From: Phyto melanocephala
Lineage: Eukaryota > Arthropoda > Insecta > Diptera > Rhinophoridae
Length of the DNA stretch: 64,000 bases
Direction of reading: 5' to 3'
Assembly (NCBI GenBank): GCA_941918925.1
Contig: OW799235.1
Location: forward strand, 34,461,201 to 34,525,200
In this document: positions 27,283 through 37,771 of the stretch, piece after piece
Layout: every line of letters starts with the position of its first letter
Position numbering within the stretch: position 1 is the stretch's first letter
Program-made: the position numbers and the translations under genes
Notes under the pieces: generated by a model
The model's input: the letters and a program-made list of their open reading frames with translations, nothing else
Told to the model about the DNA's origin: nothing
Databases searched by the model: none

Positions 27283-30200
27283 ATGCCTCCAAAAAAAACA
27301 TCCCTTTCTAAACGCACCAAATCTGCAGAATCATTGCAATCGCAAAGAGAAAATGAAACTTCAGAAGAGCGTGAAGATAGCCTTAGAACTGAAAGAAGTC
27401 GAGCTTCAACCTCTAGAGCTGCCGAAACATATGAACAGCATAACGAACGTCTTCAAAGAGAAAGATCACGATCATCAACATCAAGAGCTTCTGAAACACG
27501 ATCTGAACGCGAAACACGCTTGGAAGGTCTTCGACATCATGCTGTAACAGCACGAGCTAACGAGACACCGTCACAACGGGAAGGGCGTCTTCAAAGTCAG
27601 CAAAGTCGTACCTCAATATCACGAGCTACAGAAACATTGTTAGGACGCGTAGAACGCCTAGAAGGTATTCGACATCATGCTGAAACAGTACGAGCTAACG
27701 AGACACCGTCACAACGGGAAGGGCGTCTTCAAAGTCAGCAAAGTCGTACCTCAACATCACGAGCTACAGAAACATTCTTAGAACGCGTAGAACGCCTAGA
27801 ACGTATTCGACATCATGCTGAAGCAGTACGAGCTAATGAGACACCGTCACAACGGGAAGGGCGTCTTCAAAGTCAACAAAGTCATACCACAACATCCCGA
27901 GCCACTGAAACACCTTTACAACACGAAGAACGCCTTGAAGGTCGTCGACATCATGCTGTAGCAGTTCGATCTAACGAGACATCGTTGGAACGTGAAGTAC
28001 GTATTCAAACTCAGCGAAATCGTACAAGATCATCACGAGCCACAGAAACTTTCTTACAGCGTGAGGAACGCCTTGAAGATATTCGACGTCACGCCACAAC
28101 AGTACGAGCCACCGAGACACCGTTGGAAGGTGAAGAACGTTTAGAAGCTCAGCGGATTCGAACCTCATCAAGGAGAGCAACAGAGAGGATAGAACAATTG
28201 AACTTACGCCGTGAACAAAATCGAAATCGAATGGTTAGTCATCGGAATGCATTTCACACATATGCACGTATTGCATTTAATTACAGGACTGATATTGATT
28301 ATGCCGAAGACCCATTAGTGGCAATAGGTGGCATGAATAAAGTTTGCCAATATTGCAGTGCACTCAAATACAAAAATGAAACACCTGGAATGTGTTGTGC
28401 AAACGGTAAAGTTATTTTGCCTGAATTGCTTCCTCCACCAGAACCTTTACAGTCATTGATTTCAGGTAAGACATTCATGGTCTAATTCATAAACGACTTT
28501 GAAATTTATCATAGGTTTACAAATCAAATGTTATAAGTATTAAAATGTTGCTTTATAAACCTTTGATAAATTTAAAAGATGTTTATAAATTAGGCCTTAG
28601 ATATATATAAATCTATCATATAACCAAAATATTAAATTAAATTTTTAGGAACGAATGTGGATTCACAACATTTTCTTAGTAAAATAAGGAAATATAATTC
28701 GGCTTTCCAAATGACATCGTTTGGTGCTACCAAAGTAATTCGACACAATTTTATGACCACTTTTCGTGTTCAAGGTCAAATTTACCATAAAATGGGATCA
28801 TTGTTGCCAGTTCCAAATGAAGATCCTAAGTTCTTACAAATTTATTTCATAGGAGAAGCGGATAACAATGACCAAGTGCAACACCGACAGCATTATAACC
28901 CTGACACAAAACAATGGATAGTGGCCGAATTACAAGTGATGTTTCATGAACACAACGAATTAGTAAGGATCTTTAAGCAAGCCAAAGATGACCCACGATT
29001 GAGGTCAGATGACCATATTATCGCTATTCATGCTGATAAAACACCATCTGGACAACACCAAGGACGATACAATGCACCTACAATGGATGACGTAGCCATT
29101 TTAATGGTAGGTGATCCAGTGGTACCACGAGATATAATTATTCGCCGCCGTAACGAAAGGATCAACAGGATAGCTGAAACTCATCGTTCGTATGATGCAC
29201 TTCAGTATCCAATTATTTTTCCATTTGGTGAAGATGGATATCACTTTGAATTACGGCAAATTAATCCAGAAACAAGTAAGTTCAGATTTTAAAATCTAAT
29301 TTTATACTTTTTTTTATTTTGGCCTTTTTTACTTTCAGATGAATCAACAAGGAAAAAAATGAGTGCAATGGATTTCTATGCATATCGAATAATGATACGT
29401 CAGAACTCCGTTAATCACATTCTAAATTGCCGCGAATTATTTCACCAGTATATTGTCGATATGTACGCGAAAATTGAAACGGAACGTCTATTATACATAC
29501 GACTTAACCAAGCAAAATTACGAGTGGATAACTATATTCATCTTCGGGATGCATTAAATAGCCATAATGACATCAATCCCACTGAAATTGGCCAAGCTAT
29601 TATTCTTCCAGCAACATTTACTGGCAGCTCACGGCATATGCAGGAGTACTGTCAAGATGCAATGACATATGTTCGATCATATGGACGGACAGATTTGTTC
29701 ATTACATTTACCTGTAATCCAAAGTGGGATGAAATACTATCTGAATTGTCCACTGGTCAAACACCAATACATCGGCACGATATAACAGCACGCGTGTTTA
29801 AACAAAAATTAAAATCCCTTATGGATTTTATTGTAAAATTTCATGTATTTGGAGAAACACGGTGCTGGATGTATTCCGTCGAGTGGCAGAAACGTGGATT
29901 GCCACATGCCCATATTCTCATTTGGTTGGTTGAAAAAATTACCCCAGATCTTATTGATGATATAATTTCTGCAGAGATACCCGATCCAAATGTTGATCCA
30001 AGCCTGTACGAAATTGTTATCAAAAATATGATTCATGGTCCATGTGGAACCATTAATGCGAATTCTCCATGCATGGTGGATGGAAAATGCACAAAGAAAT
30101 ATCCACGGCAATTGATTCAAGAAACAATCTCGGGAAACGATGGCTACCCACTTTATCGTCGACGGTCTGTGGATAATAGTGGACGATCAATTTCAATTAA

Positions 30201-32670
30201 GGTACGTGGAAATGATGTTGATGTTGATAATCGGTGGATAGTACCTTACTGTTCATTGCTTTCAAGATCATTTAAAGCGCATATTAATGTAGAGTATTGT
30301 CATTCAGTAAAGTCTATCAAATACATCTGCAAATATGTTACTAAAGGGTCAGATATGGCTGTATTTTCATTACAAAATCCAAACGATGAAATTACGCAAT
30401 ATCAAATGGCCAGATACATCAGTAGCAATGAAGCAGTATGGCGAATTTTGGGATTTACAATTCATGAACGCCATCCAACTGTTGTTCATTTATCAGTGCA
30501 CTTGGAAAATGGACAACGTGTTTACTTTACAGAAAGAAATGCGCGGGAGAGAGCAACAGCACCCTCAGCTACAACATTAACATCTTTTTTTAATCTTTGC
30601 AGAAATGATTTGTTTGCTAAAACATTGTTGTATTCCGAAATTCCAAGGTATTATACGTGGAACGCGTCATCAAAGAATTTTCAACGTCGTAAGCAAGGGA
30701 AACTTGTTGAAGGATGGCCAAATTTATATTCAACCGATGCATTGGGCAGGGTGTATACCGTCCATCCTCAAAATGCAGAATGCTTCTATTTAAGAATGCT
30801 TCTTATTAATGTTCGGGGGCCAATATCTTTCGAGAACTTGCGTACTGTTGATGGGGAAGTATGTGCAACAAATCGTGAGGCCTGTCAGAAACTGCAGTTA
30901 TTAGAGAACGATTGTCATTGGGAAACAACGCTTGAAGATGCTTCAGTAATAAACCATCCATGGAAAATACGATCGCTATTTTCGATAATATTGGTATCGT
31001 GCTCACCTTCTAATCCAAAAGATCTTTGGCACAAATTTAAAACATATATGGCTGAAGATATTTTACACAGAGAGAGAGTTATCACCAATAATGCAACGCT
31101 TGAACTAAATGAAACTATGTACAATGAGGTATTAATTTTACTGGAAGACAAATGTTTGGAGATAAAGAGTGTGACACTTATTGAAGTAGGAATGATAGCC
31201 CCAATCAGATCAGGAACCCATGCAAACGATCAGGAACTACGACGTGAGAGAGACTATGATCACCAAAATTTGGAAAATTTACTAGAAGTAAATTTACCAC
31301 ATTTGCAACAAGAGCAGAGTATTGTATACAATACTATAATGGCAGCAATAACAAACAAACATGGAGGCCTCTATTTTATTGACGCACCTGGAGGAACTGG
31401 AAAAACGTTTTTGATTTCATTAATATTAGCAAAAGTTCGTTCGGAAAAAAATATTGCATTAGCTATTGCATCATCCGGTATTGCAGCAACACTCTTAGAC
31501 GGTGGTAGAACAGCACATTCTGCACTTAAATTACCCTTAAAGCCTCAATTTTCCGAAGACTACACATGCAACATAAAGAAAAATTCTTCAATGGGTAAAG
31601 TACTGCAACAATGTGAAATCATAGTGTGGGATGAGTGCACAATGGCACATAAGAAATCTTTGGAAGCCCTTAATCGTACCTTACAGGATTTAAGAGGCAA
31701 TAATAGAATTTTTGGAGGTGCCTTAGTTTTGCTGGCTGGCGATTTCCGCCAAACACTTCCTGTTATACCGGGATCAACACCAGCTGATGAGCTAAATGCG
31801 TGTCTGAAATCATAACACCTTTGGCAATATGTTCACAGTTTAAAACTTACGACTAATATGCGTGTTCAGTTGCAACGTGATGCTTCAGCTACAACTTTTT
31901 CCAAACAATTACTTGATTTAGGTAACGGGAGAATTCCAATGGATCCTACAACGAAATATATAAGTTTTCCATCTGACTTTTGCAGGATGACACAATCTAT
32001 AGAAGAGTTAATAAATTGTGTTTTTCCCAACATCGGACAAAATTTTAAAAACAATGAATGGTTATGTGAACGTGCGCTATTGGCAGCCAAAAATATTGAC
32101 GTTAATTCCATCAACAGCAAAATTTTGAACAAAATCGATGGTGACCTGAAAACTTATAAATCGATAGACACAGTAACAAATATTGAGGATGTCGTGAATT
32201 ATCCAGTTGAATTTTTAAATTCGCTAGATTTACCGGGTTTTCCACCAAATGATTTACGGTTGAAAATTGGTGTTCCCATAATTTTACTCAGGAACATTGA
32301 TCCGCCTCGACTTTGTAATGGTACTCGACTTACAGTAAAAAAATTAATGAACAATTTAATCGAGGCGACCATTATTACTGGAAAGTTTAAGGGAACTGAT
32401 GTATTGTTGCCACGTATTCCCATAACAACATCGGAAATGCCATTCGATTTTAAGCGCTTGCAGTTTCCTATTCGCCTAGCATTTGCAATGACCATAAACA
32501 AAGCTCAAGGTCAGTCCCTGCAAGTTTGTGGTCTTCACCTAGAAAATCCATGTTTCTCACATGGACAGCTTTACGTTGCATGTTCGCGAGTTGGAAAACC
32601 CGCAGATCTCTCTGTGTATGCACCAGGTGGAAAAACCAAAAACATCGTTTATCCTAAGGCATTAGAATAA
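27283..32670 (+). pseudogene. Helitron Rep/helicase gene, three exons, one internal stop
   Basis: The protein would nick and unwind DNA for rolling-circle transposition. Exons 27283-28465, 28649-29275 and 29339-32670 join in frame (5,142 nt) with GTAAG/TTTTAG and GTAAG/TTTCAG sites. The N-terminus has arginine/glutamate-rich repeats of about 50 residues, then a cysteine motif (CQYCSALKY...CC, about 28348-28430). The Rep HUH motif PHAH lies at 29902-29913 and the paired tyrosines YICKY at 30322-30336. Helicase motifs are DAPGGTGKT (31381), VWDE (about 31624) and GDFRQTLPV (31738), with C-terminal QGQSLQ and LYVACSR, as in PIF1-type helicases. The frame is broken only by a TAA at 31813-31815; coding resumes immediately after it. 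A full-length product would be about 1,713 residues, so the gene is recently damaged or the stop is a base-call or allele difference. Confidence 0.9.
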
Positions 32671-33046
32671 GAATTAATTAATAGTAAAAAATTTTTATAT
32701 TATAAACATTTCTATTTTATTGCAGTAATGTTAGCAACTAAGTAAATTAATTTATTATTTTTAAATTGTTGATGTAGACTAATGGTCTTATTAATAAACG
32801 ATTTTAAAATTTATCAAAGGTTTATGAATCAAATTCTATACGAAAATTTTGCATTATAAACATTTGATAAATTTAAAAGTCGTTTATGAAAAAGGCCGTA
32901 AATATATTGCATATCACACAATATTAGGGTAATACTAATCTGTAAGAAAAATTTTAGATTTTAATTGCAAAATAAATATATTTTTGAACTATAAAATTTT
33001 TATTTCATTACGATGGGGGTGGCGAAGCACACCGGGTATTAGCTAG

Positions 33047-33637
33047 TTATTAAATAAAAATTACTTTTTGTAACACTGAATTAAAAATTTTACACAATAA
33101 TTTTCCAAATTTTTTTTTTAAACGTCAAGAAATCATCATACATTATTTGTCTCACTCTTGCATACGCATTATATTTCCTGTAGCAGGAATTATGTATTAA
33201 ATTGCTGCAATAGTGTTAGTACAATCATTTTGTATGTGTTAGTTTCAGTCATTCATTTCTTGTAGGGAATGGCCGGCGCTTTATGTGGTCTACAGGTTTA
33301 AGCTTCTGAGTAAGCTGAAATGTTTGGCATGCATGAAGAGGTCTTTTCAAAAAAGATAGCTGTATTCTGCTAGTCAAGCCCTTTCATTTTATACCCATAT
33401 TGTGGGGGTTGAGCGGGACAAAGGCGTAACTCATATATCCACCATTTAATCTAGAACTCCATTTTGGATTTTTCACTTTTTAATAGTGAACTGAATTTTA
33501 CTGATCAAGTACTTTCATTTGATAGCAACATTGTGGGGGGATCAAGGAGCTACATTTTAATAGACGAGATTTGATCTAAATATATACAAATTTATTAACC
33601 CCCATTTTGTAGTAGTTATTGAGGATGTTAGTTTATA
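33047..33637. other. Non-coding stretch
   Basis: AT-rich sequence. Two similar blocks around CCCATATTGTGGGGG (33397) and GCAACATTGTGGGGGG (33523) suggest an old repeat. No gene is seen. Confidence 0.3.
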
Positions 33638-33645
33638 GTTAACAC

Positions 33646-33857
33646 CAACGCACATTTATTCATCAGGTAATTGCAGTTCGGAGAGAATTTTTTGTTTATA
33701 TTTTTTATATACATATGAAGTTTGACATTTGAAATAAATTAGAAAAGAGAGAAAATTGTTTTTTGTTTATGCATTTTGACAGCTGAAATTTAAAATAAGT
33801 ATTGAAAAAAATAATCAGCTGACGAATCAAGAGTACCTGATGAATAAATATGCCTTG
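33646..33857. mobile_element. 212-bp MITE with perfect 8-bp duplication
   Basis: The ends CAACGCACATTTATTCATCA and TGATGAATAAATATGCCTTG are inverted copies with two mismatches. GTTAACAC flanks both sides exactly (33638-33645 and 33858-33865). The 8-bp duplication fits hAT-type transposition. It belongs to the same family as 12616-12775. No coding capacity of its own. Confidence 0.88.
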
Positions 33858-34489
33858 GTTAACACAGTAGTTTTGATTAACATGTATTCTTTCATTGATT
33901 TACTGTATTTGTACTTTTTTGTATATATATTTTTCACTCTGAATAAGTACTCAAACGTAATAGTAGTGGCCATCATGGATTTTAATATTTTTAATATACG
34001 ATATTGCGTTAGCCAAGTATTTTTATTTTATACTCTTATTGGCTCTCTCGGTTGTATAGAAATTGAAATTTTATTGAAAAGCAGTAGTATTTTGGTGATT
34101 TTATAACAGTTAGTTTTAAACCGATTTGCCATTTTTTTAAAAATAATTTTTAAGACCACGTTTTAAAGTTTGATGTATTCAACGCATCGAAAAATTACTT
34201 AGGAGCTTGAAAAATCCGATATAATAAAAAATATATTTTTTCAAATTGTTTTTGCCTATAGCATTGCCGACCAGTGACCGATTTGTTCAAAATTGTACAT
34301 GAATATTTGCAGAGGCATACTTTATCTACAAATGGTCACTAATTTGTCTACAAATTACCCTAGGGCTGAGGGATTTTAATTTCTGTGTCAAAAATAAGGA
34401 AGAAAACAATGGAAGTCGTTTATCTGCTTATATCTCAGAAAGCTAAGGGGCGATTACGCTGAATTTTAATAACAATCTGCTACCAAATA

Positions 34490-34625
34490 TTTCTTATATT
34501 TTGATACCACATACGGTTGTTATTGATTTATGTATTTCAAGGCTTCAACGTACACACGGACAGATGGACAATAATCAATCGATTCCTTTTAAAATATTTC
34601 ACACAGAATGATAGAAATATATGTA
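34490..34625 (+). repeat. GTCY-type element, decayed fragment
   Basis: Contains CACACGGACAGATGGACA, an AATCGATTCC core remnant and a TTTCACACAGAATGA block, in the order seen in full copies, but heavily diverged. Confidence 0.45.
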
Positions 34626-34872
34626 TGTATATTCATATCAAAAGTCACAGTTAGAAAGGCCCTAACTCGTAAAGTTTATGCAATTAGGGTTTTCAGTGAT
34701 TTCAATTTGTACACTTCACAGAAAAACAACGTGACAAAAAATTCAACGCAATATTATCAAATAAATATAACAGTTTTCAAGCAATTTTACAGAAGAAGTT
34801 ACATTACTACATTTTTGCCTTCTCCTGTAACGTTTCAATTGTTTGAGTTAGGGACTAACGTGTAAGGCTATA

Positions 34873-35487
34873 CACCCAATCCTGTTTTTACACGGTACAT
34901 ACGATCCAGGGAACACCGTGTAAAAAAAATCGTGCAAAAAAACAGTACATGTTCATAGGAATATATTTAGTTAATCAAACCTTAAAGGTGGTCTAAAAGA
35001 TTAATATTTTTATGGAGCACAAAAACTTCATTTCTTTTTATTCATACAAGTTACTTTTATTTTAGTTTTATGATTTTAAGACAAAAAAAAACAAAAAATT
35101 ATTCACACGTTTTCCTAAAATTTTTTTTTTTAAAAAGAATCAAATTTTTAACGAACTAATAAATTCACAACGTACAATTGTAATAATCCACTTCAACACT
35201 TAATACAAAGTAACAAAAAATGTCTGAGAAGACTTGTTTGGAAAGACAAGCACATAATTTGTAAATCCCCTAACTGTGAATACAAAAAGAAAAGTTTTTT
35301 AAAGTATGTTATCAGAAGTATGTGGCAGCTCTCGTTTACGTACTATGTACTTTATAAACTTAAAATTCACCAAAAATATTTTTATTCGTGTAAAAAAAGA
35401 CGTGTAAAAACAGGAAAGAATTATTTTTGTTAACCGTGTTATTTCAAAATCGTGTAAAAAAAGATCGTGCAAAAATAGGATTGGGTG
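34873..35487. mobile_element. 615-bp non-autonomous element with TATA flanks
   Basis: CACCCAATCCTGTTTTTACA at the left is mirrored by the right end AAAATAGGATTGGGTG. The flanking sequence is TATA on both sides (34869-34872, 35488-35491). Repeated subterminal CGTGTAAAAA/CGTGCAAAAA motifs occur near both ends (34914-34960 and 35385-35475). No transposase frame. The TA or TATA duplication would fit a Tc1/mariner-type element, but the family is not recognised. Confidence 0.75.
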
Positions 35488-35491
35488 TATA

Positions 35492-37094
35492 CACTATCTG
35501 TGAAGGTTATAAATATTTTTATATGCACCGAGCACTGACTCGAATATTTTCAACGACAAAGATTTTAAAAAGCACAAAAACTGTGTTAAAAGCAACGTAG
35601 TGGTGCATGTAGTTGGCAGGAGTAAATGTGTGTTATGTTTTCAATTTAAATAAATTTGATCTTACAAAAAATGTTCCTATTGTCATAAAAAGAATTTAAT
35701 ATTTTCTTTTTACAATAGTGCCTAAAGGTATGCTACGCCTATTTAAAATTTATTCTTTACAATTCACCAGATTATTATTTTGTAATAGATTGATTTATAT
35801 AAATTTGTAAAAAACGCTAGTATACTTTAGGACATTATTTTATTTGTATTTGAATATAACATTTGAAAAATAAAACATGTACGCCTAGATCAAAAATATT
35901 AAATTAATTGTTAATAAAAATTATTTTCCATCTTGACGTAAAAATGTTCTACATATTTTTTGAATTCATTAAATTATCAAATATATCTGGCTCTGAATCG
36001 TTATTCCACCGCGTACGCATTCTTCGTTTGTTTTACATAAACAGCATTGTGGAGAAATTTTTGTTATTAAGAAAACAAAGAAATATGTATGTACATACAT
36101 ACATACATATATTTTTTTAAAGACATTGTGGAGACATTTTTAATGGGACTTAAAACAATAAGATGGAGTTGTGGGGTATAAAATGAATTTTTGATTTGCT
36201 AAACATGCATTCGCAAAACAAATTTACCTTAGACCAGTTTTTGTTGTGGTGGCAAATATCTTCGTTATACAATTTAATTTGTATTTCTGGATCTACAAAT
36301 TGCCCCACTTTGATAGTTGTTACAGCTATAGACAAGGTAAGCGCCTTTCAAATATATATTTTTTTAAATTGAAAAAAAAATCAATTTCAGAGACTTAGCC
36401 ACCCGGCTTGTAGGTTACGAAAAATGATTATTGACCTTTGCAAGAGAGAAATCATGTTGTATATCAAATCAAAAGCAATCTTTTAACTTTTCAAATGCGA
36501 TCCTGCTAAACTCCGTATCTGTAGTATTTTTACAGAAAAAAGCAATTAGTAAGTACAACTTTGCAAATTTTTATAGTTTTTTTTTTTTTTTTGATTTTCA
36601 AAACCTCATATTTTCGAATGCAGATGATTCAGTAACCTAAAATGTCTAAAATACTTTAGTTCTTTAATATAATGTATGTATTTATACGAAAAATCACAAA
36701 TTACAAATGTGGTAGGGTATACTCCTTGGTTGATTTGACATCAGGTAGTCTTGTTTCGTCAGCTGATTATTTTGACTTATTTTAAACTTAAGCTGTTAAA
36801 ATCAATAGATAAAAAATTATCTTCTCTCTTATTTCATTTATTTCAAATGTCGAAATTCATACAAAAAATATCGAAAAAGAATTTTTTTACTGCAATTACA
36901 TGATGAATTAATTTTATGAATTCACAAGAAATCCTTAGTGTCGTATTTGAAAAGTGTCATAATTTTTAAAATGAATGAAAAGCATTGTATTGTTTATTGT
37001 AAAATTTGCAATTCCTTTTTAAATTAAAAAAAAAAAAATTGTAACATTATGACAATACGACACTTTTAACACCTTGTGAATTTACCAATTAATA
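35492..37094. other. Non-coding stretch with one MITE fragment
   Basis: Segment 36739-36865 (CATCAGGTAGTCTTGTTTCG onward) is a partial copy of the CAAGGCATATTTA MITE lacking both outer ends. The rest is AT-rich with a (CATA) run near 36091 and a poly-T run near 36578. Confidence 0.45.
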
Positions 37095-37099
37095 TAAGT

Positions 37100-37459
37100 T
37101 GTTGCGGCAGCAACTAGAACTTGCGTTGCGAATAATAATAAAACAAAGTTTTTGTAAGCATCAACATATAATGCTTATTTTAGAGTGTTTTGGCGTGTTT
37201 TATTATCTAAAATTCAAGGATAATAATAATTACAAAGAAACTAAGGTAATAATAAATTCTTACTCTATTCTTTCCTCGCTTTTCAAAATTATATATGTAT
37301 TAAAATATAAAGCGCTAAACTAGTACAACCAAGCGATTACTTGTCAAATAGATTCGTACTGATTAATCACAAGGTGAACATAAACGATAAAAATTAAAAA
37401 ATTCAACTCTGTTCATATGACAGTTACAAATAATGGTTATTTTAAATGAATTTATAACA
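37100..37459 (-). repeat. BEL LTR (3' LTR in element orientation)
   Basis: 360 bp, nearly identical to the other LTR. Differences seen are GCGGCAG versus GCGTCAG near the start, an extra 10 bp around GTGTTTTGGC, and 3-bp and 6-bp length changes in AT-rich tracts. The integrase frame on the minus strand runs almost to its edge. Confidence 0.93.
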
Positions 37460-37590
37460 TCCCGGCCCCCGTGTGTCGATCAGGGAGACTCACCACCAAC
37501 TTCGATGCTGGTCGTCGTAGCTTGCCACATGCTGTCTTTACCACTGCCGAGCGAACCTGCCCATCTGACGCTAGAAATACCTCATCATTG

Positions 37591-37771
37591 CCCGTTTCCA
37601 TTGCCCACGCGTTTCATTGTCATCACATATCACCACTATATCTCCAACCTGTATAGGCTTAACCGGTTGGTGCCATTTTGCCCCGTTTCCATTGCCCACG
37701 CGTTTCATTGTCATCACATATCACCACTATATCTCCAACCTGTATAGGCTTAACCGGTTGGTGCCATTTTG
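37591..37771. repeat. 91-bp tandem duplication in the integrase C-terminus
   Basis: CCCGTTTCCATTGCCCACGC at 37591 recurs at 37682, and the 90 bases after each start are identical. Because 91 is not a multiple of three, the second copy met on the minus strand is out of frame and supplies the TAA at 37659-37661. Confidence 0.97.

Larger units (their letters stand above)
24182..33046 (+). mobile_element. Nearly complete autonomous Helitron, 8,865 bp
   Basis: It begins TCTATATATATAAAAATC at 24182 after an A, and ends GGGTATTAGCTAG at 33046 before a T. That is the TC...CTAG structure and A/T insertion site expected of Helitrons. A short stem (GGTG/CACC around GCGAAGCA) lies just inside the 3' end. 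There are no TIRs and no target duplication. The interior holds a roughly 140-bp tandem array, a 209-bp satellite array and a spliced Rep/helicase gene. The same two ends delimit the 669-bp copy at 48040-48708, which confirms both termini independently. Confidence 0.9.
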
